From: DASRDS01 sp035570055
Lineage (GTDB): Bacteria > Gemmatimonadota > Gemmatimonadetes > Gemmatimonadales > Gemmatimonadaceae
Reading direction: 5' to 3'
Length of the DNA stretch: 64,000 nt
Assembly (NCBI GenBank): GCA_035570055.1
Contig: DATMLM010000089.1
Coordinates: 109,758 to 173,757 of the forward strand
Shown here in pieces: positions 17,767 through 26,471 of the stretch. Made by a program: the position numbers and the translations under genes. The notes below the pieces were generated by a model, which saw only the letters and a list, made by a program, of their open reading frames with translations, made no database searches and had not been told where the DNA came from. Within the stretch, counting starts at the first letter, position 1. Each line of letters starts with the position of its first letter.

Positions 17767-19107
17767 CTACGCTCCCGACTGAATACGTGTGAAGATCCCC
17801 ATTTGCGTGGGCGAACCCACCGCGGCGTCCTCCGGGCCGACTGGTGTGAATCGCACCGTGTAGCCAAAGCGTTCGCCGACCCCCGTAGCCCAAGCGCGAA
17901 ACTGCTCGCGCGTCCACTCGAACCGATGGTCCTTGTGCCGGAAGCGACCGGCTGGCAGCGAGGGCCAACGCACGTTGTAGTCTGCGTTCGGCGTCGTCAC
18001 CACGATCGTTCGTGGCCGCGCGAACTCGAACGCGACGCGCTCGAAGGCTGCGAGCCGCGGTGGGTCCAGGTGCTCGATGACTTCGACCACCGTTGCCGCG
18101 TCGAAACCGGCAATGCGGGCATCGCGGTAGAGGAGCGACCCCTGGAGGAGCTCGATGCGCTCGCGTTGCTTCGGCGGCAGTCGCTCGAGTCGCAGACGAT
18201 CCTTGGCGATCTCGAGTGCGCGATGCGACACGTCCATGCCGACGAGGCGATCGAAGGAGCGATCGTCGAGCAGCAAGTCGAGCAGCTTGCCCTCGCCGCA
18301 GCCCAGATCAACGACGGATTGCGCGCCGCTCGCCCTCACCGCGGCGAGAACCGTCGCCAGTCGCTGCGAGTTCAAGTTGAGCGGCTCTTCTGCCCGCGGT
18401 TCGGGCTCGTCCGCGTCCGGCGCCTGGTCATCGACGAGACGCGCGATCGCGGCGCGGACCAGTGAGCGCCGATGCTTGAGGTAGCGTTGTGCGATGAGCT
18501 CACGCTCCGGATGGTCAGGCAGCCATCCTTCTCCTCGGCGGATCAGCTTGTCGACCTCTTCATCGCCGACGAAATAGTGCTTCTCATCATCGAGCACCGG
18601 GATCAGGACGTACAGGTGCGTGAGTAGGTCGGCGAGTCGGACCGTGCCGCGCAGTGTGACCGTTACGTAACGGTCGAAGGGTTCAGCCGTGACCTCATAG
18701 CCGAGTGGCTCGAAGAGTCGGCGGAGGAGCACCTCGCCGCCAAGACAGGGGAGTGCTGTCAGGCTGGCCGTGAGAGGCATGGGAGCGGCGGCCAACTCTG
18801 GGCGTTCCTTGCTGCGACCGGCCAGCGCAGACGAGAAGACCTCGGCGATCGCGACGCTCAAGAACGACGAGGCAACGTATGGCCGGTCGTTCACATACTG
18901 TATGTCGAGGTCGGATCCGCGAACGAGACGTACGGGATCGACGTCGAGCAGGAGCACGGCCGTGCACCGATCGGCGGATGCGTCCGGATAAAAGACGTGC
19001 GCCTGCCCGAACGACAGGTCGAAAGTCTGGACGCGATCGGGATTCTTGTGGAGCAGGAAGCCCAGGTCGGTCGCCGGTGTGTGCGTTGTGCTGAGGGCGA
19101 GCAGCAT
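17767..19107 (-). CDS. hen1: Hen1 3'-terminal RNA ribose 2'-O-methyltransferase
   Basis: 446 residues. The N-terminus LLALSTTHTPATDLGFLLHK and TFDLSFGQAHVFYP is diagnostic of bacterial Hen1. The N-terminal half interacts with and activates Pnkp ligase in known systems. The C-terminal methyltransferase has the SAM motif DLGCGEGK (267-274) and the metal-binding set in EVIEHLDPPRL (Glu342, Glu345, His346) plus His391 in RFRHKDHRFEW. It methylates the 3' ribose before ligation so the repaired RNA resists a second cut. It is first in the operon, with a leaderless-type start: ATG 19107 five bases from a TAATAT box. Confidence 0.95.
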   Translation of the reverse strand: MLLALSTTHTPATDLGFLLHKNPDRVQTFDLSFGQAHVFYPDASADRCTAVLLLDVDPVRLVRGSDLDIQYVNDRPYVASSFLSVAIAEVFSSALAGRSKERPELAAAPMPLTASLTALPCLGGEVLLRRLFEPLGYEVTAEPFDRYVTVTLRGTVRLADLLTHLYVLIPVLDDEKHYFVGDEEVDKLIRRGEGWLPDHPERELIAQRYLKHRRSLVRAAIARLVDDQAPDADEPEPRAEEPLNLNSQRLATVLAAVRASGAQSVVDLGCGEGKLLDLLLDDRSFDRLVGMDVSHRALEIAKDRLRLERLPPKQRERIELLQGSLLYRDARIAGFDAATVVEVIEHLDPPRLAAFERVAFEFARPRTIVVTTPNADYNVRWPSLPAGRFRHKDHRFEWTREQFRAWATGVGERFGYTVRFTPVGPEDAAVGSPTQMGIFTRIQSGA

Positions 19108-19109
19108 GT

Positions 19110-19119
19110 CTAATATTAG
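19110..19119. promoter_or_regulatory. Palindromic bidirectional -10 element between hen1 and the divergent gene
   Basis: CTAATATTAG is a perfect 10-bp palindrome filling the 14-bp gap between two divergent start codons. It presents TAATAT on each strand, five bases before GTG 19122 and before ATG 19107. Both transcripts would start at the start codon, and one polymerase would exclude the other. Inference from sequence and spacing. Confidence 0.5.
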
Positions 19120-19121
19120 GG

Positions 19122-20891
19122 GTGCGCTCGGTAGCGCTCATGCTCTCTGTGTGTGCCGCGACGGCCGCTGGTCAAGCGGGCGGCACGCTCGTGACCACGA
19201 TCGTCGAGCGGGAGACGCACGCTCCGCTCGCGTATAGCACGGTCACGGTGGCGGCGGTCGGACGCAGCGACTCGGTCGCTCGGTTCACTGACGACGCCGG
19301 CCAGACGCTCTTTGCCCCACTCGCACCCGGCCGATATCGGATCCGGGCGCGCGAGCTCGGATTTGCGCCGGCCGATACGGTGGTCGATCTGGCCGACAGC
19401 ATGCCGCGCTGGGGGATCGTGCTCACGTTGCACGCGATACCGCACCAGTTGGAGACGGTCGATGTGCGGGAGCAAGGTGTCTGCCGGCAACCGGGGATAC
19501 CGAACGAGATCGCGTCGCAGATTCACGAGAACGCCCAGCGCGCGCAGCTGCTCACGGCCGCGTACCCCTTCTATTACCAGCGCGAAGAGCGTATCGGGAA
19601 CGCGACTGACACGGTCACGTACGACAGTCGAAAGCACCCCGCGTATCGCGTGGGTCACATGGTGCGCGCGACGCGCCTCGTGCTGCCCACGCTGCAGGAT
19701 CTCGCGGACAGCGGCTTCCAGCGCGTGCATTGCTTTTGGTACGCGGGACGCGACAGCGCCGGCGTCCGGATCGATGTCGAGCCGTTAGCTTCGCTGGGCG
19801 ACGTCGATATCGCGGCGCGGTTCTACCTCGATCCGGAGCGCTATCTCGTGCGCCGCGCGACCTTCCGGGTGACGCACCCCGAGCGTATCAATCCACGACT
19901 CGAGTCGCAGGTCGTCGAGACCCGCTATCGCGAGCTCGCGCCGCTCGTCGCGGTGCCGGACTCGATCGTCTCGACCATGACCATCCGTCAGCCCTGGCAG
20001 CGCGGCGTGCGCCGGATCGTCGAACAGGATCGGCTGATCACCGTCTGGGACGTGACCGGCGTGATGGCGGATAGCTCGGGTGATCGAGTGGTGGCTGCGT
20101 TGCTCGATTCCGCCAGCACTGACGTTCCGCCAGGGCAGTCGACGCGCGACGTCCACGGCCGGTTGATCGCCGCCGACAGCGCGCCACTCGTCGGCGCGCA
20201 TGTCGAGATCTTGGGGCTGCACATGGCGGCGGTCGCGGGCGACAGCGGACAGTTCGACCTCCATGACGTCCCGATCAGCGGGCAGACGTTGTTCATTCGC
20301 CGGATCGGGTACCGGCCGACGACGGCCACGCTCCCCGCCACGACGCGCCTCGTCACGGTCCGGTTGCCCGCGTCGAGCGTGGTGACGCTCGATCCGGTGG
20401 TCGTCCAGGCGCAACGGACCGCTGCCGCGTATCAGAAGATCGGGTTCGACGTTCGGCGGCGAACGAACCGCGCGTTCTTCCTCGACGCGACCCAGATCGC
20501 GCGCATGGGAGCGTCGCGCCTCCACGAGTTGGTCGCACGCGCGCCAGGCTTCCGCTATGTACAGAGCGGGCCGGTTCGCGACGACGGCTTCGGGCTCGCC
20601 ATTCCGGACGGTTCTGTCCAAACCGAGGGCGATCCAGCATGCTTGCACTCGGGCTGCACGGTATGCATCAGCTACGTGGCGGACGGACAGCTCCTGATCG
20701 ACGGCTCATCCATCCATCCGTCCCTCACGCTGCGAGAGCTCGAGGTCCAGTACCCACCGGAGAAGATCGCGGCGCTGGAAGTCTATCAAGCGTCAGCCGC
20801 GCCTCCGGCCGTCGCCGCCGTGGGCGGCTACGATTGCGCGACGATCGTGATCTGGACGAAGCGATATTTGGGTATCGAGTCGCTACGCTGA
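19122..20891 (+). CDS. Exported protein with two carboxypeptidase-regulatory-like domains and a plug-like C-terminus
   Basis: 589 residues from GTG 19122. A signal sequence (SVALMLSVCAATAAGQ) is followed by a carboxypeptidase-regulatory-like beta-sandwich (residues ~20-110: TTIVERETHAPLAYSTVTV, PLAPGRYRIRARELGF). A middle region follows and then a second such domain (DVHGRLIAADSAPLVGAHVE, IRRIGYRPTTATL). The C-terminal ~120 residues resemble a TonB-dependent plug (LDATQIARMGASRLHELVAR, YPPEKIAALEVYQ) but no barrel follows. Such proteins are frequent in Gemmatimonadota; role unknown. It is divergent from hen1 and ends convergent on the dehydrogenase gene. Confidence 0.8.
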   Translation: MRSVALMLSVCAATAAGQAGGTLVTTIVERETHAPLAYSTVTVAAVGRSDSVARFTDDAGQTLFAPLAPGRYRIRARELGFAPADTVVDLADSMPRWGIVLTLHAIPHQLETVDVREQGVCRQPGIPNEIASQIHENAQRAQLLTAAYPFYYQREERIGNATDTVTYDSRKHPAYRVGHMVRATRLVLPTLQDLADSGFQRVHCFWYAGRDSAGVRIDVEPLASLGDVDIAARFYLDPERYLVRRATFRVTHPERINPRLESQVVETRYRELAPLVAVPDSIVSTMTIRQPWQRGVRRIVEQDRLITVWDVTGVMADSSGDRVVAALLDSASTDVPPGQSTRDVHGRLIAADSAPLVGAHVEILGLHMAAVAGDSGQFDLHDVPISGQTLFIRRIGYRPTTATLPATTRLVTVRLPASSVVTLDPVVVQAQRTAAAYQKIGFDVRRRTNRAFFLDATQIARMGASRLHELVARAPGFRYVQSGPVRDDGFGLAIPDGSVQTEGDPACLHSGCTVCISYVADGQLLIDGSSIHPSLTLRELEVQYPPEKIAALEVYQASAAPPAVAAVGGYDCATIVIWTKRYLGIESLR

Positions 20892-21824
20892 GCGGTTGAG
20901 TAGGGGCTCGCCGCGGCGAAATCGCTCGATGTTCGCGGTGAACCCGTCGACGATCTCGCCGTACGATCGGTCGGTGACTCCGGCGATGTGCGGGGTCGCG
21001 ATGACGTTCGGCAACGCCAAAATCGGATCGTCGCTCGCTACCGGCTCTGTCCAGAACACGTCGAGGGCGGCACCCGCGAGTCGCCCACTCTCGAGCGCGT
21101 CGTACAAGGCCCGGTAGTCAACCAGTGGCCCTCGCGCCGCGTTCACGAAATACGCCCCTTTGGGTAGCTGCTCGAATGCGGCCGCATCCACGATCCCTTT
21201 CGTGGCCTCGTTCAGCCGAATGCATGGCACCAGGATGTCGGTTTGCGCGAGACACGCCGCGCGATCGGCGGGAGCGTAGCAGGCATCGAGGCCGTACGCC
21301 GCGACTTTTGGGGACGACGGATCGCGCGTGATCCCGAGCAGCTTCACGCCCATCGACCGCAATCGATGAGACAACGAGAGCGCAGTCGCACCAAGCCCCC
21401 ACAAGCACACGGTGCGTCCCGCGAGCATACGGCCTTGTGGTGCGCCGAGCACACCCGCGCGGACGTTGGCCTGGGCGAGCGGTAACTCTCTGAGCAGCGC
21501 GAGCACGAGCATCAACACATGCTCGGCCACCGACTCGGCGTTGCTGCCGGAGGCGGGCAGGGCCGCCACGGGAATCTGCCGCGCGCGCGCGGCGGCCAGA
21601 TCAACGCCCTCGAGCCCCGATCCGACTTGCTGAATCAGCCTCGGCCGCAGCGCGTCCATTACGACCGCATCGATCCTGAACATCATGGGAACGAGGACGT
21701 CGATGTCGGTCATTTGGGGAATGACGTTCCGATCGCGCCAGACGTCGAGCTCATCAGACGGAAGCCGCTCGGCGATCATCGCACGGGCCGACGGAAAAGT
21801 CTCTCCACTAAACAGAATTCTCAT
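20883..21824 (-). CDS. D-2-hydroxyacid dehydrogenase
   Basis: 313 residues, NAD(P)-dependent. The dinucleotide-binding segment is degenerate (VCLWGLGATALSLSHRLRSM), but the family pattern is complete: NAARGPLVD with catalytic Arg, FWTEPVASDDPI with Glu, and ATPHIAGVTDRSYGE with His. Substrate unknown; the sequence is not the SerA type found at 9.8 kb. ATG 21824 is preferred over the upstream extension because it begins MRILFSGETFP, typical of the family. The start codon is only 19 bp from the divergent ATG 21844. Confidence 0.88.
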   Translation of the reverse strand: MRILFSGETFPSARAMIAERLPSDELDVWRDRNVIPQMTDIDVLVPMMFRIDAVVMDALRPRLIQQVGSGLEGVDLAAARARQIPVAALPASGSNAESVAEHVLMLVLALLRELPLAQANVRAGVLGAPQGRMLAGRTVCLWGLGATALSLSHRLRSMGVKLLGITRDPSSPKVAAYGLDACYAPADRAACLAQTDILVPCIRLNEATKGIVDAAAFEQLPKGAYFVNAARGPLVDYRALYDALESGRLAGAALDVFWTEPVASDDPILALPNVIATPHIAGVTDRSYGEIVDGFTANIERFRRGEPLLNRSA

Positions 21825-21843
21825 AGTAAATTGATTAAATCCT

Positions 21844-23319
21844 ATGCGAGCTGAGCCATTACGCGTCGTACTGGTGCTGGGTCTCGCCGCATGCGGCAGC
21901 GCCGGCACCACTACGCCCTCCGGTACAAAGCCGCCGGTAACGTCGGTCGGCGACACGATCACTGTCGATCCCTCGTCTTCCGGCCCGACGATCTCGTCTC
22001 TCGTCCTCGGCGCCAACATGGCGATGTGGTTCGACATCACCCAACCGGGCATCGCCACGGCCATCCAGACCGCCGGCTTCGCCGCGACCCGCTGGCCCGG
22101 TGGCTCGGAGTCCGACTCCTACTATTGGAAACGCAACGTCGTGTGCTCGGGCGGAGGATACACGAGCCCCAACTCGACGTTCGACCACTTCATGGCCGAC
22201 GTCGCGCAGCCCGCGCACTTGGACGTCGCCATCACGCTGAACTACGGCAGCGACTCGACGTGCGCGCTGCCTGGTGATCCTGCAGTCGCCGCGGCGTGGG
22301 TCGCCTATGCCCGGGCGCAAAATTATCAGATCACGCACTGGACCGTCGGCAATGAGAGCTATGGTCACTGGGAGACAGATCTTCACGCGAATCAGTGGGA
22401 CCCGACGACGTACGCCGCGGCCGTGAAGAATGGCTACTACCCTCAGATCAAGACCGCCGACGCCACGGCCCAAGTCGGCGTCGTCGTCTCCGGCGGTGGA
22501 TTCAACAACTGGGACCAGACCGTCCTGGCGAATGCGCCGTACGACTACGTCGAGCTCCACTACTACGATCAAAACCCGGGCTCGGAATCCGATACGGGTC
22601 TCATCCTGCACGGGGCCAGTCGACTCGCGACCGCAGTACAGACCGTCGAGACCGAGCTGTCGCAAGCCGGAAAATCGGGCGTGCCGATCTACGTCGGCGA
22701 GCTGGGCTCCGTCAACACGAACCCCGGCAAGCAGACGATGTCGATCACCCAAGCGCTCTACGCCGCTCAAGCGATCGGCACGCTGATGCAACTCGGCGTC
22801 CCGCGCGCGACGTGGTGGCTCGCGCTCGGCGGCTGCAACACATCGTCCTCCGGCAATTTCTCGTCGTCGCTCTACGGATGGCAGAGCTTCGCCGGCTACA
22901 TGATCCTCTCCGACGGCATCCCGACGCCCTACGAGTGCACCGGCGCGCCCAACGTCCCACTCGGCACGCTGCTCCCGACCGCCCGCGCCTACCAGGTGCT
23001 CTCCCAGTTCGCCGTCACCGGCGAACACATGGTCGCCGTCACCCTCGGCGACTCCTTGCCCACCATTCGCGCGTGGGCCGCCACGTCGGGCTCAGGCTAC
23101 GCGCTGCTGCTCGTGAACGTCGATAGTGCCACGACGAAGACAGCGCCCTTGGTCATCAAAGGCCACGCGTTGCCCTCGAGTGTGAGTGTCACGACCTACG
23201 GCAAAGCGCAATACGATGACTCCAAGAACAACACTTGGACCGGTCCGACGCAATCGAGCGTCACGACCGGCTCGATTACGTTGCCCCCGTGGAGCCTGAC
23301 GGTCGTGCGGGCGCCGTAG
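21844..23319 (+). CDS. Glycoside-hydrolase-like lipoprotein (clan GH-A, arabinofuranosidase-like)
   Basis: 491 residues. Lipobox at LVLGLAACGS (Cys about residue 17). The catalytic fold looks like a (beta/alpha)8 GH-A enzyme of the GH51/GH39 sort: GANMAMWFDITQ and ATRWPGGSESDSYYWK early, the acid/base in THWTVGNESYG (Asn-Glu), the nucleophile in VPIYVGELGSVN, and a short C-terminal beta domain ending PPWSLTVVRA. It probably hydrolyses plant or microbial polysaccharide side chains. An exact GH family cannot be set by eye. The start lies in a 19-bp AT-rich divergent gap. Confidence 0.75.
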   Translation: MRAEPLRVVLVLGLAACGSAGTTTPSGTKPPVTSVGDTITVDPSSSGPTISSLVLGANMAMWFDITQPGIATAIQTAGFAATRWPGGSESDSYYWKRNVVCSGGGYTSPNSTFDHFMADVAQPAHLDVAITLNYGSDSTCALPGDPAVAAAWVAYARAQNYQITHWTVGNESYGHWETDLHANQWDPTTYAAAVKNGYYPQIKTADATAQVGVVVSGGGFNNWDQTVLANAPYDYVELHYYDQNPGSESDTGLILHGASRLATAVQTVETELSQAGKSGVPIYVGELGSVNTNPGKQTMSITQALYAAQAIGTLMQLGVPRATWWLALGGCNTSSSGNFSSSLYGWQSFAGYMILSDGIPTPYECTGAPNVPLGTLLPTARAYQVLSQFAVTGEHMVAVTLGDSLPTIRAWAATSGSGYALLLVNVDSATTKTAPLVIKGHALPSSVSVTTYGKAQYDDSKNNTWTGPTQSSVTTGSITLPPWSLTVVRAP

Positions 23320-23328
23320 GTCGGGTGT

Positions 23329-24660
23329 TCAGCCCCGATACCAGTACGGGCGCCGGCCGCGGCGGAGTCTCTCCATAGGCGGCTTGGCGAAGACGACGCG
23401 AAGCGCGATCTCGCGAATTTCCGGTGACAGATCCTGCGGTGGCGCCGGACGAGGCGGCGGAGACCAGTGATCCAGCGCCGCGATGTCCTCGAGCACGGAG
23501 ACATCGCGCAAGCGCTTCGCGATCTTCACGGCGCGCTTCCGCGCCGGGGTGAATTCTCCCGGACGATCAAAGGCGAGGCTGCCTTCCGCGATGAGCGCGG
23601 AGTATACGGCTTGCAGCGGCGGCGGCAGATGCTCGCGATCCATGTCTCGCCGAATGGCGTCGTACCCCTCGCGATCCTGGATCGAGATCATCAAGTCCGT
23701 CAGGTTGATGCCGGCCCGCCAACGGCTATCCGCATCGCGGGCTCGCGTATACACGGCGCGATACGCGATTTCGGCAACCGCCGGGTATATCACGGCGAAC
23801 ACCCGCCCAATGTCGTTCAGGATGCGCAATCGCCATTCGGGATCGCCACTTTCGCCGACCGACTGCCAGGCGTGCGCGAGCAAACGCAGCGCCCCGATCA
23901 ACTGCGTGGCGTCGCCACTCGTCAGGCACTCCTCCGTGATCATGGCGCCCCAGTCGTGGCGGGCCCGCGCCGCCAGCTGCGCGTTGTCCAAGGTATCGGC
24001 CTCGTGGAGGGCCTCCGACAGGAGTCGTGCGGCCTCAGGGAAACGTCGCTGGGGAATGCAGAGGGGCGCTTGTTGAAGGAACAGCTCAATGCGCTCGGTC
24101 TGGTTCCCATGGATCTCTGCGGCGAGCAGCCCCGCCTGACAGACGGCCCACGCGGCTTCTCGATTGCCGCGTTTCCGGAGGCAGCGGGCCAGATGCACGT
24201 GAATTCGGGCGAGATGTTTCGTGTCGCCAAACCGAGGCAGCCATTCGGTGATGCGCTCATAGAGATGGGCCGCCATGTCGAAACGTCCTTCGCGCTGCAG
24301 CATGGAGGCATAGTGATCGAACGCCTGGAGCGTCGCTGGCGTGGGCCGGGACGTCTGGTCGATGCTGCCGATGATGTTCTCGAGGGCCTTGCGGACGCGT
24401 ATCGGTTTCAAATCCTCGAGCGCGCGCTTCCCGTGACTCAGCCACGCGAACGGGATGCGGCCGTCCAGGAATTGCAAGGCGATGAGCATGGCGGCGTGCC
24501 GGAGATAGTTGCTGCTGCCGGGAGTCGCCTTCGCCATGGCACGCGTGAACGGCGCATGCGCCGCCTGCAACGCCCGATCGTTCGGTAGGGCGCTCCACAC
24601 GGGATCGCATGCGTTGCGCGCCGCTTTCTCCCGCTCGGACGCGTTGAGACGCCATCTCAT
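23329..24660 (-). CDS. TPR-like cytoplasmic protein, paralogue 1 of a peptide-TPR cassette
   Basis: 443 residues, no signal peptide. Helical repeats dominate: ATLQAFDHYASMLQREGRFD then MAAHLYERITEW, HLARIHVHLARCLRKRGNRE and RFPEAARLLSEALHEAD. The C-terminus is Pro/Arg rich (SPPPRPAPPQDL, RRGRRPYWYRG). It aligns along its length with the protein at 25076-26377, so the two are paralogues. Its ATG overlaps the stop of a 46-codon exported-peptide gene (ATGA), so the two are translationally coupled. TPR proteins paired with small exported peptides recall Rap/NprR-type receptors. There is no HTH or Rap domain, so the analogy is only architectural. Confidence 0.82.
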   Translation of the reverse strand: MRWRLNASEREKAARNACDPVWSALPNDRALQAAHAPFTRAMAKATPGSSNYLRHAAMLIALQFLDGRIPFAWLSHGKRALEDLKPIRVRKALENIIGSIDQTSRPTPATLQAFDHYASMLQREGRFDMAAHLYERITEWLPRFGDTKHLARIHVHLARCLRKRGNREAAWAVCQAGLLAAEIHGNQTERIELFLQQAPLCIPQRRFPEAARLLSEALHEADTLDNAQLAARARHDWGAMITEECLTSGDATQLIGALRLLAHAWQSVGESGDPEWRLRILNDIGRVFAVIYPAVAEIAYRAVYTRARDADSRWRAGINLTDLMISIQDREGYDAIRRDMDREHLPPPLQAVYSALIAEGSLAFDRPGEFTPARKRAVKIAKRLRDVSVLEDIAALDHWSPPPRPAPPQDLSPEIREIALRVVFAKPPMERLRRGRRPYWYRG

Positions 24661-24797
24661 CTGAGTGGGGGCCGGATGCCCCGCTGTTCATACGAGCTGC
24701 CGGTCATTACGCCGCCGCCGTCCCGGGCGAGGTGAGAGAGTCGGGGACTAATGCACAGGAGACCGAACGAGGCGAGAGTGACGAGACGACGGAACAT
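24657..24797 (-). CDS. 46-aa exported peptide coupled to TPR protein 1
   Basis: A short gene from ATG 24797, preceded by a good GGAGG ribosome site seven bases upstream. The N-terminus MFRRLVTLASFGLLCISPRL is a short signal-like helix. The remaining ~22 residues contain DGGGVMTGSSYEQRG and end IRPPLR. Stop and the next gene's start overlap as ATGA. The arrangement repeats at 26472-26606, which argues that it is a real gene. Function unknown; it may be a secreted signal or a substrate of the downstream TPR protein. Confidence 0.65.
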   Translation of the reverse strand: MFRRLVTLASFGLLCISPRLSHLARDGGGVMTGSSYEQRGIRPPLR

Positions 24798-24824
24798 GGG
24801 TGGAACCTCCGATGAAAACGTTGG

Positions 24825-24868
24825 CTGTGACGTCACAGGCGGATTGCGAGCACAAAGCAGTGTTTGTG
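24825..24868. promoter_or_regulatory. Two inverted repeats in the leader of the peptide 1-TPR 1 operon
   Basis: 24825-24838 is the perfect palindrome CTGTGACGTCACAG. 24851-24868 is CACAAA-N6-TTTGTG, whose right arm continues as TTTGTGAC. Both contain the TGTGAC half-site seen again at 24985-25020. The half-site resembles CRP/FNR-family sites, though the 2-bp spacing of the first is unusual. Regulator unknown. Confidence 0.5.
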
Positions 24869-24979
24869 ACCTATAGACAACGTGCATCAGGTTAGCCATA
24901 CACCGGTGCAAAGGCGCATCCTATTGCCGGCCAAACAATGGTATTCGGCAATCGCAGAATGGTTACATTGCCGGGTAAG

Positions 24980-25020
24980 ATTATATGTGACAGCTAGATG
25001 CATTCACGAACATGTCACAT
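24980..25020 (-). promoter_or_regulatory. TATAAT promoter flanked by TGTGAC inverted repeat
   Basis: On the minus strand a perfect TATAAT occupies 24985-24980. It is overlapped by one arm of an inverted repeat, ATGTGACA (24985-24992) and TGTCACAT (25013-25020), 20 bp apart, so the arms cover the -10 and -35 regions. No good -35 hexamer is present. It would drive peptide 1 and TPR 1 with a leader of about 175 nt that carries two further TGTGAC sites. The 24.9-25.1 kb stretch is visibly AT-richer than its surroundings and otherwise holds no gene. Confidence 0.5.
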
Positions 25021-25075
25021 CTGCTGGAGAGAGCACATAGTTCTAATAATCAGTTGTTCAAGAGCTATCAGGCGA

Positions 25076-26377
25076 TCAGAGTGTAGGGGTACGGCCGCGC
25101 TGCAAGAACAGGCGTCGCCTTGGTCTGCTCGGTTCGATATACCGGGACCGATGCCGCGCATCGACGCGGCTTCGTGGGGCGCCGGTGAACTCCAGTATGG
25201 CGCTCACGAGGTCATCGAGCGCGGCCGGGTCCACGATCACTCGACTCTTCCGCGGTCCCGATGACCGCACATCGGGCACCTGAAGCCTCACGCGCTTGGC
25301 GAGCCGGACCGCCCGCGCGTGCGACGCTCGCGCGGCCTCAGAGAGGCCGAACCGCGTGCAGCCCTCCGCGACCTGCGCATAGTAGAAGAGCCTGAGATGC
25401 GCTGGCATGGGCGCTCGAGCGAGCGCCTGACGATACTCTTCGAAGCGCCACTGGTCGTCCTCTTCGGTCGCCAGATACAGCAAGTTCAACATCGCGGTCC
25501 AACGCGTGAAGCGCTCCGCGGCGGTCGTCGCCAGCACGGCGAGCGCGCCGCGCGCCTCGATCAAGTAGCCCATGTCGATCAAGGCCCGACCGATGTCCAA
25601 TATCAATCGCTCCCGACCGTGCCGGTGATCGCCATCGCCATACCCTGATGCGTGCAAGGCACGACTATAGAATGCCAGCGCCTCCTCGAGCCGCCCGCAG
25701 TCATGCGCGAGCACGCCGGACTCATGGCCGGCGCGAACGACCAGGTCGAGTCGGCCGAACGCTTCGGCGCTTTCGAGCGCCGACCGCAGTAGGGCTCGAG
25801 CCTCGTCGTACCGCTCCGCGACGCGGTCCACGTGTGCTTGAGCGATCTGCAGGCGGAAGCGGGCGAAGACATCCCCGTTCTCATCAGCGAGCTCCAGACC
25901 ACGATGATAGGCGACCGAGGCGCCGTCTGGACGACCCGCTTCGCGCAAGCTGTACCCCAGGTCTTCGTACCATTGCGGCAGCCTCGCGAGCGCGCCCGCC
26001 GTTCTCGCTTGCTGGATGATGAAGCGGTAGACATCGCTGCCCAGCCCAAAGTGGCCGCCGCGGTTCAACTGCTTGCCATAGTCCGCCAACGCCACGAGTA
26101 CGTCTTCGGCCGGAGCGCCTTCGACGACGAGCCTGATGACCGCGTGCATGATGCGCCGCACCGCCTGCGGCGTCACCTGCCTCGCGCCTCGACGTGCCGC
26201 GACGGATCGATGGACCGGGGCCGCCGTCCGATGGCCGCGGCTGATGCGCCGCTCGATGAGGTCGAACAGGAGGAGGCCGGCACGGGCCCGCCACCAACTC
26301 CGACTGCCGCGCCGCGCGTGCGCCAACGTGGCGGAGAATCCGCGATAGCGGGACGATGGCGTCGGTGAGGCGACCAT
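25076..26377 (-). CDS. TPR-like cytoplasmic protein, paralogue 2 of a peptide-TPR cassette
   Basis: 433 residues from ATG 26377; a TTG at 26500 that overlaps the peptide gene would give 474. TPR-like repeats: VLVALADYGKQLNRGGHFGL followed by GSDVYRFI, RLPQWYEDLGYSLREAGRPD, DEARALLRSALESAEAFGRL and EEALAFYSRALHASG. The C-terminus is Arg-rich (RRRLFLQRGRTPTL), as in paralogue 1. TATAGC lies seven bases before ATG 26377, so it may have its own leaderless start as well as read-through from peptide 2. Function unknown. Confidence 0.8.
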   Translation of the reverse strand: MVASPTPSSRYRGFSATLAHARRGSRSWWRARAGLLLFDLIERRISRGHRTAAPVHRSVAARRGARQVTPQAVRRIMHAVIRLVVEGAPAEDVLVALADYGKQLNRGGHFGLGSDVYRFIIQQARTAGALARLPQWYEDLGYSLREAGRPDGASVAYHRGLELADENGDVFARFRLQIAQAHVDRVAERYDEARALLRSALESAEAFGRLDLVVRAGHESGVLAHDCGRLEEALAFYSRALHASGYGDGDHRHGRERLILDIGRALIDMGYLIEARGALAVLATTAAERFTRWTAMLNLLYLATEEDDQWRFEEYRQALARAPMPAHLRLFYYAQVAEGCTRFGLSEAARASHARAVRLAKRVRLQVPDVRSSGPRKSRVIVDPAALDDLVSAILEFTGAPRSRVDARHRSRYIEPSRPRRRLFLQRGRTPTL

Positions 26378-26471
26378 GATGATCGCTATAGGGTGCTGCC
26401 GCCATCGGACTTCGTCAATCGCATCCAGAACGCAGTGGCGACGCTCCCGCGCCGCCACCGCGCTCGGCTGT

